Shown: positions 42,230-51,927, counted from the first letter of the stretch. The stretch is DNA of 64,000 bases from CBDDLD01 sp965250025 (GCA_965250025.1 OZ252283.1:372001-436000), one strand, 5' to 3'. The notes: generated from the letters alone by a model not told the origin. Program-made: numbers and translations.

Positions 42230-42952
42230 ATGTATAATAATCAAAATGTATTGATGATGGCATCTAAACTTACAAAATATCTCGTCGAATTTTCTGAATT
42301 CAACCTCACAAGGCCTGTGTCTGATAGCGTACGATGGCTAGAAATTGTTGCCGTTGTATTGACGGCCGTAGGGAAGTTTATTTTTATGGATATTTTAAAT
42401 ATCAGATTACCTTTTGTTGCAGTCGTTGTGGTTGCTTGGTCTGGTTATGTAATTTATCGTTACAAAAAGGATAAGAATGTTTTAAAAGATTGGGGATTTA
42501 GGCTGGATAATTTCAAAACTGTCTTGAAATATATGCTTCCCTTTGCTATAGTTTCTATAGTTGGTTTTGTTATAATTGGCAGCATTCAAGGGACTATCAA
42601 TGTTACTTGGCATATTCTACCTCTATTAATTACCTATCCTATTTGGGGCAGTATTCAACAGTTTATCACTATCGGTCTCATTGCAGGTAATCTGAATCAG
42701 TTAAAATCTGTAAAACTCCATAAAACCTTTATTGTTGTAATTACAGCAGTATTGTTTTCTATAGTGCATTACCCGTCTGTATGGTTAATGATAGGGACTT
42801 TTATTTTGGCCCTGTTTTATGGTTATGTGTATTTAAAATCAAAAAATATATATGTTATGGGGCTTTTTCATGGTTGGCTGGGTGCTTTATTCTATTATAC
42901 AGTAGTTAATAAAGATCCTTTTGAAGAGGTGTTCTTGAGTCTTATGGTATAA
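42230..42952 (+). CDS. CPBP-fold membrane protein lacking the catalytic glutamates
   Basis: A 240-residue multi-pass protein with the topology of CPBP (CAAX/bacteriocin-processing) glutamic proteases. The normal EExxxRG motif is replaced by QQFITIG (Q143, Q144, no Arg), while His180 (SIVHYPS) and His214 (LFHGWLGAL) are kept. It is therefore probably a pseudoprotease or a channel-like derivative. I prefer the start at 42230, or the ATGs shortly after. Confidence 0.7.
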   Translation: MYNNQNVLMMASKLTKYLVEFSEFNLTRPVSDSVRWLEIVAVVLTAVGKFIFMDILNIRLPFVAVVVVAWSGYVIYRYKKDKNVLKDWGFRLDNFKTVLKYMLPFAIVSIVGFVIIGSIQGTINVTWHILPLLITYPIWGSIQQFITIGLIAGNLNQLKSVKLHKTFIVVITAVLFSIVHYPSVWLMIGTFILALFYGYVYLKSKNIYVMGLFHGWLGALFYYTVVNKDPFEEVFLSLMV

Positions 42953-42985
42953 ATTTTATATCTTGTATAAAGTAATTATCAACTC

Positions 42986-43864
42986 ATGCCGTATTGGGTA
43001 TCTACACTTTTACTGATTTTAGGTATTTATATCGCTGTTAGTATTGCACTGTACTACTTACAGGATTATATGCTGTTTAAACCCGAAAAATTACCTGAGG
43101 ATTTTCAATTCAATTACGACAATCAGGAGATTAAAGAATATAATCATGAGACCAGAGATGGTGCTATTATTAATGGATTGCTTTTTAAACCTAAAGAAAC
43201 ATCAAAAGGTGTGGTTTTATATTTAAAAGGCAATTCAAAAAGTATCAAAGGTTGGGGGAAGTTTGCTGTAGATTTTACCCGATTAGGTTATAGTGTACTC
43301 ATGGTAGATTACAGAGGCTTTGGGAAGAGTACAGGGAAACGTTCTCAAAAAGCCATTAAGCGCGATCTGCAAGAGGTGTATAATAAAATAAAAGAGCGGA
43401 CCAATGAGAAGCATATCATACTCTATGGGCGTTCATTGGGTTCTGGTTTTGCATCAAAACTGGCTTCAATAAATCACCCACGATTATTGATTTTAGATGC
43501 ACCATACTACAGTTTGACCAAAGTCACAGCACGCTATATGCCTTTTATGCCCTTATCGATCTTAATGAAATATCCTTTGCCAACTTATAAGTGGTTGCGA
43601 TATGTGCAATGTCCTATTCATATTATACACGGTACACAAGATAAGCTTATACCGTTTAAAAGCAGTGTAAAATTGTCTAAAGTGAACCCTAAGTTAACCA
43701 AATTACATGCTGTGATAGGTGGAGGTCATAAGAACCTTAATAATTTTGAATCGTACCATCAAATGTTAGAAGATATTCTAACGACAGAACCAAAAACCAT
43801 AGATTTATCCACAACCAGTATTAATGTCATTCACTCCTCAAAGAAAACCAAGAAAAAGGCTTAA
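42986..43864 (+). CDS. Membrane-anchored alpha/beta hydrolase, tandem copy 1
   Basis: A 292-residue serine hydrolase. An N-terminal membrane anchor (about 4-26, VSTLLLILGIYIAVSIALYYL) is followed by an alpha/beta core with the nucleophile in GRSLGSG, an Asp near HGTQDKLIPF and a His near GGGHKNL. It resembles BEM46-like/ABHD-type hydrolases. It is a paralogue of the next gene; the two coding regions overlap by 41 nt in different frames. Confidence 0.85.
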   Translation: MPYWVSTLLLILGIYIAVSIALYYLQDYMLFKPEKLPEDFQFNYDNQEIKEYNHETRDGAIINGLLFKPKETSKGVVLYLKGNSKSIKGWGKFAVDFTRLGYSVLMVDYRGFGKSTGKRSQKAIKRDLQEVYNKIKERTNEKHIILYGRSLGSGFASKLASINHPRLLILDAPYYSLTKVTARYMPFMPLSILMKYPLPTYKWLRYVQCPIHIIHGTQDKLIPFKSSVKLSKVNPKLTKLHAVIGGGHKNLNNFESYHQMLEDILTTEPKTIDLSTTSINVIHSSKKTKKKA

Positions 43865-44645
43865 ACAAATTATTTTAATCCTAATAGGTGTATATGTTAT
43901 GATTGCAGCATCGTTATATTTCATTCAGGAAAAGATACTTTTTTTACCTACAACCTTGTCACAAGATTATAAATTTCAATTCCATCATAAGTTTGAAGAA
44001 CTTTTTCTCACTACTGAAGATGGAGCTTCCATTAATGCGCTACATTTTAAGGCTGATAACCCCAAAGGTGTTATCCTGTATTTTCATGGTAACGCCGGTG
44101 ACTTATCGCGTTGGGGTGAAGTTGTAACGTATTTTGTGGATTTGTCTTATGACGTTCTGGTAATGGATTACAGAACTTATGGAAAGAGTAAAGGTAAGCT
44201 AAGTGAAAAAGCATTGTATGGTGATGCTCAAATGTGCTATGATTACTTACTTGAGTACTATCCGAAAGAAGATATCATTTTGTATGGACGCTCTTTAGGC
44301 ACTGGGATTGCGTCTTACATCGCTGCTAATAACAATGCCAACCAACTCATATTGGAAACACCATATTACAGCATTACTGATGTGGCTAAATCTCGCTTTC
44401 CTTTTCTTCCTGTAGATAAATTGTTGAAGTACAAAATACCGACACATGTTTATCTTAAAGATGTTGAATGTGACATTACTATAATTCATGGTACAGAAGA
44501 TAATGTAGTGCCTTACCGCTCAGCAGAAAAATTATTGACATTAGATATCGATCATATCAATTTTATAACTGTAGCAGGAGGTAGTCATAACAACCTGATT
44601 GAATTTGAAACCTACAGGAAGGCTATCCAAAACTGTCTCGATTAG
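43824..44645 (+). CDS. Membrane-anchored alpha/beta hydrolase, tandem copy 2
   Basis: A 273-residue paralogue of the preceding protein: N-terminal basic stretch, membrane anchor (about 15-34, IILILIGVYVMIAASLYFI), nucleophile in GRSLGTG, acidic residue in HGTEDNVVPY and His in GGSHNNL. The start codon is inside the end of copy 1, so expression is likely coupled. The natural substrate is unknown; this group includes esterases and lipases. Confidence 0.85.
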   Translation: MSFTPQRKPRKRLKQIILILIGVYVMIAASLYFIQEKILFLPTTLSQDYKFQFHHKFEELFLTTEDGASINALHFKADNPKGVILYFHGNAGDLSRWGEVVTYFVDLSYDVLVMDYRTYGKSKGKLSEKALYGDAQMCYDYLLEYYPKEDIILYGRSLGTGIASYIAANNNANQLILETPYYSITDVAKSRFPFLPVDKLLKYKIPTHVYLKDVECDITIIHGTEDNVVPYRSAEKLLTLDIDHINFITVAGGSHNNLIEFETYRKAIQNCLD

Positions 44646-44700
44646 TTATATATAAAATACTTAACGGTACCAGTTTGCAAAAGAAAACTACAAAAATATT

Positions 44701-44774
44701 GTCATTCCGAACGAGGAGGAATCTCATAATAAGTTAGGTGTCTCGTTGCTCATTCTTCGCTCTGTCGACATGAC
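44701..44774. repeat. Dispersed palindromic element, copy 2
   Basis: Ends GTCAT/ATGAC; contains CATTCCGAACGAGGAGGAAT and TCTCAT. Shares CATTCCGAACGA and GGAATCTCAT with copy 1 in the paa operon. It lies in the 211-nt gap between convergent genes, otherwise holding only a terminator. Confidence 0.7.
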
Positions 44775-44808
44775 AAACATTATTATTTCAAGATGTTAGG
44801 AATAAAAT

Positions 44809-44837
44809 AAAGGCTCCGAATATCATCCGAAGCCTTT
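44809..44837 (-). terminator. Terminator after the zinc metalloprotease gene
   Basis: AAAGGCT/AGCCTTT stem with inner CG pairs and one mismatch, followed on the minus strand by a T-rich run. Confidence 0.6.
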
Positions 44838-44856
44838 ATAAATTTGGTAATGAGCC

Positions 44857-47352
44857 TTATTTAGGGTCAAGAATATTGTTAATACGTTCTATAGCATCTT
44901 CAATGTGTATTCTACTCATCTTATCACGAGTTCTGTTAAGTCCGGAACGTAAAGCATTTTTTAGAGTTTTGAGCTCGGCTCTTACTACAGCTCTAATATC
45001 TGACTGGCTTGTATTTACAGCAGTTCTTTTAACATAACGGCTGTTGGTTCTTCCACTTTGATTTTTGGCAGTCATCAAATACGCCAATCGATCGATATGT
45101 GCACGTTGTAAATTACGTCGGTAAGTATCTATAGTTTTACCACTGCGTAATTCACTCCATACACCTTGACGTAGATCTTTCATCATGTCAGTTAATGCAT
45201 AGGCATCTTTGCTATTATGTGTTTCGGCTTCTATGAGACGTTGCATTTTGCCTAAGCTTAATATATTGTTTAAGGTCCTTGCCTGTAAGCCTCTAACACG
45301 TTCTACGGAACCTGAATATTCAATACGATCAAAAATAGATTTGTCTATTAACCACTGTGGGGTAGTGAACAGGTGTTCTTGTATGAATTTCATAGCCTGT
45401 TTTTGATGGGCTTTAGGAACCGGAGTATAAACTACTCCTGGTTGATCAGCAACTTTGTAATGCTCATATACGCCACCAATATTGCTAGAGACATGCCCCA
45501 TGTAACGATTGAATTGAGAAACTACATGTCCGTACATTTCTTTAAGGTCATCATAATCTTCACCAGCTTTTGTAGTCCAGGTAATTAAGTTAGGTACGAT
45601 GCGTTTTAGGTTTTTAATACCATAATCGCTGGCAAGCATGGCATCGTCTCCTAAATCCTCGGTTTGAGAACTTGGATCGTGGATGTCACCAACTTGTTGG
45701 TGACCAAATCTATATAGCGGATCTCCTGCATGCTTACTAATCCATTCGTTCAATATTGGTTTTTCTTCTTCCGCAGTTTTACCCAGTATAGGTCTGTAAC
45801 CCCAGGATATGGAATACTTATCATATACACCAATGTTAGGCATTAAAGCAACACCTTTGTCTCCGGGCTGGGCTATATAGTTAAAACGTGCATAATCCAT
45901 AATTGAAGGCGCAGTACCATATTTTTTAGTAAATGCCGCATCGCGTAGTTTTTCTACCGGATAAGCGGCGCTACTTCCCATATTATGAGGCAGTCCTAAG
46001 GTATGACCAACTTCATGAGCCGATACAAAGCGTATAAGACGACCCATAACTTCATCTCTGAATTGAGGGCTTTGGGCATCTGGGTTTATGGCAGCAGTTT
46101 GTACAAAGAACCAGCCGCGTAATAATGACATCACGTTGTGGTACCAATTGATATCACTTTCTAAGATTTCTCCGGTTCTTGGGTCGCTTACATGTGGACC
46201 GTTTGCATTGGGAATAGGAGATGCCAAATAGCGGACCACAGAATACCTTACATCTTCCGGACTCCATTCCGGATCTTCTTCTTCTGTTGGAGGGTCTTTA
46301 GCAATAATAGCATCTTTAAAACCTGCAGCTTCAAAAGCCACTTGCCAGTCTTCGATACCTTGCTTTATATATTTACGCCATTTTTCAGGTGTGGCTCTGT
46401 CAATGTAATACACAATTTGTTTCTTGGGTACAACCAATTCACCACGCTTGAATTTTTCGATGTCTTCATCTTTAACTTCCAACCTCCAGCGGTCTAGGAA
46501 TTCTAAAGTTTTACTCTTTTGATCTTCAAGACCGTAATCGGTTTGAGTACTGGTAAACCATCCTACACGTTCGTCAAAGTAACGTCGTTTCATAGGATTT
46601 TCCGGGAGTAAGATCATAGAATTGTTGATCTCGATAGAAATACTACCTGTGCTAGAATTTGAAGGTGGTGTTCCGGCAGCATAGGTCTTTACATGTCTGG
46701 CCTCAATATTTTTAGGATAACTTTTTATTGTTTCTATGAAAGATTTGTCACTTTCCAGTCGAGTTACTTTATAAGGTCTTCTTCTGAATATAGGTAAGCC
46801 CAACGACTTTACGTCTTTTTGGAATAATGGTGAAGCATCAATCACTGTACTTGTAGAATCTTTACTAAATGCTTTAATTGGAAATGTAAATAAAACCGGT
46901 TCAAAGTTGGAGTTTTCTACAGCTTCATTGACGGGTAGTGAATCTGCTGCTACAACATTGTACGATACAACACGTAGAACCACCTTTTTACCTTTTTTCT
47001 GCCAGCGTAATACCTGCTCATTTTGTTTTCCGCCACCAAAGCCTAATCCACTGGCGGTTTTTGCAATACGTGTTACCATTAGCATCTCACGCTCAAATAA
47101 AGAGTCAGGGATTTCATAATAGTACTTTTCCTTTATTTGGTGTACGTCAAATAGCCCCTTATCGGTTTTAGCATCTTTAGTAATCACCTTGCTGTAAGGT
47201 TGAATATCATTTTTACCTGGTTTCTTTTTTGCAGGTTTTGCCGCTGTAGTAGCTGCGCCTTTTTTCGATTTACTTGCTTTTTTTGCTGTAGAGCAAGAGA
47301 AGGCTGCAAGCATAGAAACTACACACAGTAGTTTGATCGTTAGGTGTTTCAA
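44857..47352 (-). CDS. Zinc-dependent metalloprotease (DUF5117/DUF4953 type)
   Basis: An 831-residue exported protein with lipobox LAAFSC and a Lys/Ala-rich linker. The central DUF5117-like beta region (about 70-330) precedes a zincin domain with HEVGHTLGLPHNMGSS near residue 445 (HExxHxxxxxH metzincin-like ligands), followed by helical C-terminal segments of the DUF4953 type. Such proteins are common in Bacteroidota and are thought to be surface or periplasmic proteases. Confidence 0.88.
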   Translation of the reverse strand: MKHLTIKLLCVVSMLAAFSCSTAKKASKSKKGAATTAAKPAKKKPGKNDIQPYSKVITKDAKTDKGLFDVHQIKEKYYYEIPDSLFEREMLMVTRIAKTASGLGFGGGKQNEQVLRWQKKGKKVVLRVVSYNVVAADSLPVNEAVENSNFEPVLFTFPIKAFSKDSTSTVIDASPLFQKDVKSLGLPIFRRRPYKVTRLESDKSFIETIKSYPKNIEARHVKTYAAGTPPSNSSTGSISIEINNSMILLPENPMKRRYFDERVGWFTSTQTDYGLEDQKSKTLEFLDRWRLEVKDEDIEKFKRGELVVPKKQIVYYIDRATPEKWRKYIKQGIEDWQVAFEAAGFKDAIIAKDPPTEEEDPEWSPEDVRYSVVRYLASPIPNANGPHVSDPRTGEILESDINWYHNVMSLLRGWFFVQTAAINPDAQSPQFRDEVMGRLIRFVSAHEVGHTLGLPHNMGSSAAYPVEKLRDAAFTKKYGTAPSIMDYARFNYIAQPGDKGVALMPNIGVYDKYSISWGYRPILGKTAEEEKPILNEWISKHAGDPLYRFGHQQVGDIHDPSSQTEDLGDDAMLASDYGIKNLKRIVPNLITWTTKAGEDYDDLKEMYGHVVSQFNRYMGHVSSNIGGVYEHYKVADQPGVVYTPVPKAHQKQAMKFIQEHLFTTPQWLIDKSIFDRIEYSGSVERVRGLQARTLNNILSLGKMQRLIEAETHNSKDAYALTDMMKDLRQGVWSELRSGKTIDTYRRNLQRAHIDRLAYLMTAKNQSGRTNSRYVKRTAVNTSQSDIRAVVRAELKTLKNALRSGLNRTRDKMSRIHIEDAIERINNILDPK

Positions 47353-47358
47353 AATAGT

Positions 47359-47415
47359 CGGTTTTAAAAAATTCGCATGAAAATACGGATTCTGCGCAGA
47401 ATGTTTTTAAAACCG
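47359..47415. repeat. Nested inverted repeats in the leader of the metalloprotease gene
   Basis: Outer 12-nt arms CGGTTTTAAAAA (47359-47370) and complement (47404-47415), with a perfect inner palindrome TTCTGCGCAGAA (47390-47401). It lies between two minus-strand genes and could terminate the upstream one or fold in the leader of the metalloprotease mRNA. Confidence 0.45.
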
Positions 47416-47449
47416 AATTGTATTTAGTATTTATTTAACGCTAAGGCGT

Positions 47450-48700
47450 TTATAGTGTGTTCAGGTATTCGAGAACCAAATCTACACCTTCTTCGTGCAA
47501 TGATACAGTGCCAATAAAAGGCATGCTAAATCCTTCACTGTAGGTAGAGATTCTGTTAATAATACTGTTTTTTCTTTCTAAAATATTAGAATCGCCAAAA
47601 GCAGTTTCATAAGCCAAATCTAAAGAAGATTGAACTTCGCAAAAACCACCTGGGATGTGGCAATGTGCACAATTAACATCAAGATATGCTCTGGCTCTTT
47701 CTTCGAGTGTGATTCCTGTGTCTTCCCAATCTGGCAATTGGGATACAGTATTAATGTCTGTCAATCCAGATAAGGCTTGATTGTCTATGAACTGTTGCAA
47801 TTGATTTACACCATTAACTTCAAAGTTCATTGTACGGAGTTTTGGACCAATAGGTGTAACATTATCATAGGTGTTATGACAGATAAAACAATCGTTATCA
47901 GATGGGATTTTATAAGTAATGTTGGTCGTATTACCATCTGTGTCAATCCAACTTACAGGTACATTACCGCCATTTGGGTCTAATACGGCCTCAGTTTGTT
48001 CTGCATTCCATTTGTAATCTCCTGTGTCCCATTCACCATTTTGTTTAATGAGAACTCGGGTTTCAATAATATGTTTTCCTAATGAGAGGTCTCTCTCGTC
48101 ATTATTGTAAAAGAACGTTTTTGCAATTAAGGTACCATCAGGGAAAATAGGTAAGCCATCGCCATCATAAGTCATGGTTTCACCTTCAGGTAAAGCGATA
48201 AGCCTTTGTTTGTGAGCGTAATCAGTGAATAAAGGGGTGTTCAATTGGTATTCAAAGGCCAGAGGTGATATGGTAAGTGCTTCCAAATCTCCTACAAAAA
48301 GATTCAATTCTGAGAGGTTAGGTCTAAACTCAGGAACTATGGCCTCTGGTAAGGTGGTAAAGCTTTGAACATCGGACCATGGGCTGAAATTTGTAGTGCT
48401 GCAATCTGACTTTATATAGTAATCATATGTCGTATTTATCATTAAACCGGTAAGCATTATTGTTGGGTTTTCAACAGTTAATGTCGTACCATTACCTTGG
48501 GTGAATCCTGATACACCATATTCAATAGAAAATGTAGCAGAAGCATTGGCATCATCCCAACTTATAGTTGCAGAACTTGTTGTGATATTAGTTACTGAAA
48601 AACTTGAAGGTCCGGTACATTGTGGTACAGTAGCGTCATCATCATTGCTACAGGATAGAATTGTAACAACAATAAGCAATAAGGTCAAAAACTTTTTCAT
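47450..48700 (-). CDS. Fn3-diheme cytochrome-like lipoprotein
   Basis: A 416-residue lipoprotein (lipobox TILSC). Residues about 28-117 are a fibronectin type III domain; the rest resembles the SO2930-type diheme proteins, with two haem-binding CxxCH motifs at 271-275 (CFICH) and 344-348 (CAHCH). Met or other sixth ligands are not obvious. It could carry electrons at the outer surface or periplasm. The Fn3 domain is an extra relative to plain diheme proteins and may mediate contact with a partner or glycan. Confidence 0.82.
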   Translation of the reverse strand: MKKFLTLLLIVVTILSCSNDDDATVPQCTGPSSFSVTNITTSSATISWDDANASATFSIEYGVSGFTQGNGTTLTVENPTIMLTGLMINTTYDYYIKSDCSTTNFSPWSDVQSFTTLPEAIVPEFRPNLSELNLFVGDLEALTISPLAFEYQLNTPLFTDYAHKQRLIALPEGETMTYDGDGLPIFPDGTLIAKTFFYNNDERDLSLGKHIIETRVLIKQNGEWDTGDYKWNAEQTEAVLDPNGGNVPVSWIDTDGNTTNITYKIPSDNDCFICHNTYDNVTPIGPKLRTMNFEVNGVNQLQQFIDNQALSGLTDINTVSQLPDWEDTGITLEERARAYLDVNCAHCHIPGGFCEVQSSLDLAYETAFGDSNILERKNSIINRISTYSEGFSMPFIGTVSLHEEGVDLVLEYLNTL

Positions 48701-48858
48701 TTAAACTTGGGTTTAACTTCTCTGATTAATAGCGCTTGTGAAAATACTAAAATTATGTTAAATCACAAGTGTTTGTCGATAAACCACAAGAATATATTGT
48801 TATGAATAAGTTTTAGGGTCCAATTATGTTTAAGTTTTGAGTCCTGATATGCGAAAAT

Positions 48859-49998
48859 CTAGTTTTTAATGAATTTAAAACTTGTTACGTTTTGTTCTGA
48901 AGTTTGTAAGTTCAGGATGTAAATACCATTGGCTAGGGTATTTATATTAATGTTTTTAGAGTTTTCTATTTGAGATGAAACGATGGTTCTTCCCGAAATA
49001 TCATAGATTGTATAAGGCATATTAGTTAAGTCGATATCAGAAATAAGCTGTAGTCTTTGCTCTGCCTGTTTATTAATTAGCTTAGTTTTATGCTGACTAA
49101 CTTCATTGACAGATAAAGGTTGTCTGCGAAATTCCGCAAAGTCTTCATAACCGTTTTCAACATATAGAATGGCGTCATCACCACTTCCATTAATCTCGTA
49201 TGTGAATATATTTTCCTCTCCTTGTTCGATAAAAAAACTGATAAAAGCCCAATGAAATGCCTGCTCATCTGAAGAGTCAAAGCTGCAGGTATTTTGGGTC
49301 CAATTGTTAGTTCTTATGATAAAAGAGCTTTTTTGTACAGGGTTATGATAGGTGCCACTAAAACTATCACAGATGGAACTACCGGTAAATGTACCATGAC
49401 CATTAGTATTGTCATCATTAAATAGTATGGTTATGTCAGATAGAACAGCGCCCGAATCGAACTGATTTTCATATAGAACATCAAAATCCCAATAACGATG
49501 TAGAAACCATTGACCGCTTATAGGGTTAGGAGATGCTTCCTCACGAGAGAAATTGATGACTTCGCCAAGGGCATTGGTCATACTCATATTATGCAAATTA
49601 TTAGAAAACGAAACGGCAATATTTCCAGGTTGTTGAAGGATTCCAAATAATAAATTTTCAAAATTAGTTTCCTCAGTAGTGTTACAGGTATTATTGGAAG
49701 TTTCAAAATAGGGTATGATTCTCATCTCATTATTGGGTTCAGTATCAAAATAACTAGTAAATGTGTTACAAATACCATTGCCAATAATATCTGCTCCCCA
49801 ATAATCACCATCTATAGGAGGTGTACTAAATATTCCACGAAACTGAATATTAGGAGCTATAGTAGCAGAAGATGGTAGGTTTATGGTGTTTCCATTAGAT
49901 ACGATAGAGACCACGTCCCATTTACCTCTGTAGTTTTGAGAATTTAAGTTTAGAGCTAATAGCACTAATAAAATAAAGCTCAGGTAGTGTTGTTTCAT
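48859..49998 (-). CDS. T9SS type A sorting-domain protein
   Basis: A 379-residue exported protein, signal peptide about 1-20. Two repeated lipocalin-like halves share the CDSFSGTYHNP / CNTFTSYFDTEP and NNWTQNTCSF / YFETSNNTCNT patterns. Residues about 305-379 form the C-terminal T9SS sorting domain (TIYDISGRTIVSSQI, then ANGIYILNLQT ... SFKFIKN). It is cargo of the type IX system. The two Cys-rich repeats may bind a ligand, but none can be named. Confidence 0.85.
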   Translation of the reverse strand: MKQHYLSFILLVLLALNLNSQNYRGKWDVVSIVSNGNTINLPSSATIAPNIQFRGIFSTPPIDGDYWGADIIGNGICNTFTSYFDTEPNNEMRIIPYFETSNNTCNTTEETNFENLLFGILQQPGNIAVSFSNNLHNMSMTNALGEVINFSREEASPNPISGQWFLHRYWDFDVLYENQFDSGAVLSDITILFNDDNTNGHGTFTGSSICDSFSGTYHNPVQKSSFIIRTNNWTQNTCSFDSSDEQAFHWAFISFFIEQGEENIFTYEINGSGDDAILYVENGYEDFAEFRRQPLSVNEVSQHKTKLINKQAEQRLQLISDIDLTNMPYTIYDISGRTIVSSQIENSKNININTLANGIYILNLQTSEQNVTSFKFIKN

Positions 49999-50198
49999 GA
50001 TTATAAATCGCTTAATGAAAAAAGAATAGGCTTATACGTTTGTTGTGAATTTATAGAATTATGATCAGTAATCCAAACGTTTTTTTAAATAACATATGAG
50101 TATTCTTACGATTTGATTGCCGCAAATTACAAGGGTAATCAAAAATTAGAGGTTTGCTTGTGATGAATTACTCACTCTAAGTTAAATGGTTATACTTT

Positions 50199-51890
50199 TT
50201 AACCTGCCACTTCTACAATTAAGCTGTCTTCAGTCTTTGTGACTTTAGTTAGTCCCAATTTAGCCAATCCTTTCATGCCCTTATCCCAGCCTTTATTACT
50301 CAAGCCTGCTTGTTGTTTAAGGTCTGCGAGGTTCATGGATTTTTGAGCCTTCAGAATTTCGAAAATAGCCTTCTCATTATCACTTAATTCGATTTTCTTT
50401 TGCTCGGGTTTCATTTGCGGGAAGAACAGAACTTCCTGAATGCTTTGGTTGTTAGTTAAGAACATGATCAAACGGTCCATACCAATCCCCATTCCTGAAG
50501 TTGGTGGCATACCATATTCTAAAGCTCTTAAGAAGTCAAAATCTATAAATTCTGTAGCTTCATCATCGCCTTTTTGTGCCAGTTTTAACTGGTGCTCAAA
50601 GCGTTCACGTTGATCGATAGGGTCATTGAGCTCTGAGTAAGCATTGGCAATTTCTTTACCACAAACCATAAGCTCAAAACGTTCGGTAAGCTCAGGGTTT
50701 TCTCTGTGAGCTTTACAAAGTGGACTCATTTCTTTAGGGTAATCGGTAATGAAAGTAGGCTGTATGTAGTTCCCTTCACATTTTTCACCAAAGATCTCGT
50801 CGATGAGTTTCCCCTTACCCATAGTGGCATCGACTTCAATACCCATGTCAACGGCTGCGGCTCTGATCTCATCCTCAGACTTACCATTGATATCAAAACC
50901 GGTATGTTCCATTATGGAATCGCGCATGGTAATACGCTTGTAAGGTGCTTTAAAACTGATTTTGTGATCTCCGAATATGGCTTCTGCTGTACCATTTACA
51001 GCAATAGCACAGTGTTCAAGTAGTTTTTCACAGAAATCCATCATCCAGTTATAGTCTTTATAGGCGACATAAATTTCCATAGCCGTAAATTCAGGGTTGT
51101 GAGTACGGTCCATACCTTCATTGCGGAAATTCTTAGAGAATTCGTAAACACCTTCGAAACCACCAACAATCAGACGTTTAAGATATAATTCATTGGCAAT
51201 TCTCATGTACAATGGAATGTCTAAACTGTTGTGATGTGTAATGAATGGTCGTGCTGCTGCTCCTCCGGGAATGGGTTGTAGAATAGGAGTTTCTACTTCA
51301 AAATATCCTGAATCGTTAAAAAACTGACGCATGGCATTAAAAAGCTTCGTGCGTTTTACAAAGACTTCTTTAACATGAGGGTTTACAGCTAAATCGGCAT
51401 AGCGTTGTCGATAACGTTGTTCAGGGTCTGTAAAGGCATCATAAGTTACACCATCTTTTTGCTTTGGAATTGGTAAAGGTTTTAAGGCTTTACTGAGTAG
51501 TTTAAACGCCTTAACCATAACTGTTTTTTCACCTACTTTAGTGGTGAATAATTCGCCTTCAATACCCACAAAATCTCCTAAATCGATAAGTTTTTTGAAC
51601 ACATCATTGTACAGGGATTTGTCTTCTCCGGGACATATTTCATCTCTATTAAAATAGACTTGTATTCGTCCTTCACTGTCTTGGAGTTGCGCAAATGAAG
51701 CTTTACCCTGAATATTTATAGCCATTAACCGACCGGCAATAATGACGTTCTTGCCTTCTGAAAAATCGGATTTAATTTGTTTTGAGGTATGATTTACCGG
51801 ATATAGATCTGCCGGATATGGATTGATACCTAAACGTCTTAATTTTTCTAATTTTTCTCGTCTTACTAGTTCTTGTTCTGAAAGCTGCAT
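50199..51890 (-). CDS. lysS: Lysyl-tRNA synthetase, class II
   Basis: A 563-residue class II enzyme. The OB-fold anticodon-binding domain is at about 50-150 (VIIAGRLMAINIQGKASFAQLQD). Class II motifs follow: motif 2 FSKNFRNEGMDRTHNPEFTAME and motif 3 GMPPTSGMGIGMDRLIM. Residues about 500-563 are a small C-terminal winged-helix-like extension, usual in flavobacterial LysRS. It is likely transcribed from the nearby -7 element. Confidence 0.96.
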   Translation of the reverse strand: MQLSEQELVRREKLEKLRRLGINPYPADLYPVNHTSKQIKSDFSEGKNVIIAGRLMAINIQGKASFAQLQDSEGRIQVYFNRDEICPGEDKSLYNDVFKKLIDLGDFVGIEGELFTTKVGEKTVMVKAFKLLSKALKPLPIPKQKDGVTYDAFTDPEQRYRQRYADLAVNPHVKEVFVKRTKLFNAMRQFFNDSGYFEVETPILQPIPGGAAARPFITHHNSLDIPLYMRIANELYLKRLIVGGFEGVYEFSKNFRNEGMDRTHNPEFTAMEIYVAYKDYNWMMDFCEKLLEHCAIAVNGTAEAIFGDHKISFKAPYKRITMRDSIMEHTGFDINGKSEDEIRAAAVDMGIEVDATMGKGKLIDEIFGEKCEGNYIQPTFITDYPKEMSPLCKAHRENPELTERFELMVCGKEIANAYSELNDPIDQRERFEHQLKLAQKGDDEATEFIDFDFLRALEYGMPPTSGMGIGMDRLIMFLTNNQSIQEVLFFPQMKPEQKKIELSDNEKAIFEILKAQKSMNLADLKQQAGLSNKGWDKGMKGLAKLGLTKVTKTEDSLIVEVAG

Positions 51891-51919
51891 TGGTCTTATG
51901 TTCTATAAAATTCAGACTG

Positions 51920-51927
51920 CAAAATTA
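51920..51927 (-). promoter_or_regulatory. Probable -7 promoter element for lysS
   Basis: TAATTTTG on the minus strand, an exact TAnnTTTG match 29 nt before the lysS start codon. Confidence 0.45.

Noticed and set aside
50000..50198. Possible small gene or riboswitch in the 200-nt gap before lysS's neighbour
   Set aside because: No open frame with start and family pattern, and no recognised aptamer fold; only weak AT-rich inverted repeats.
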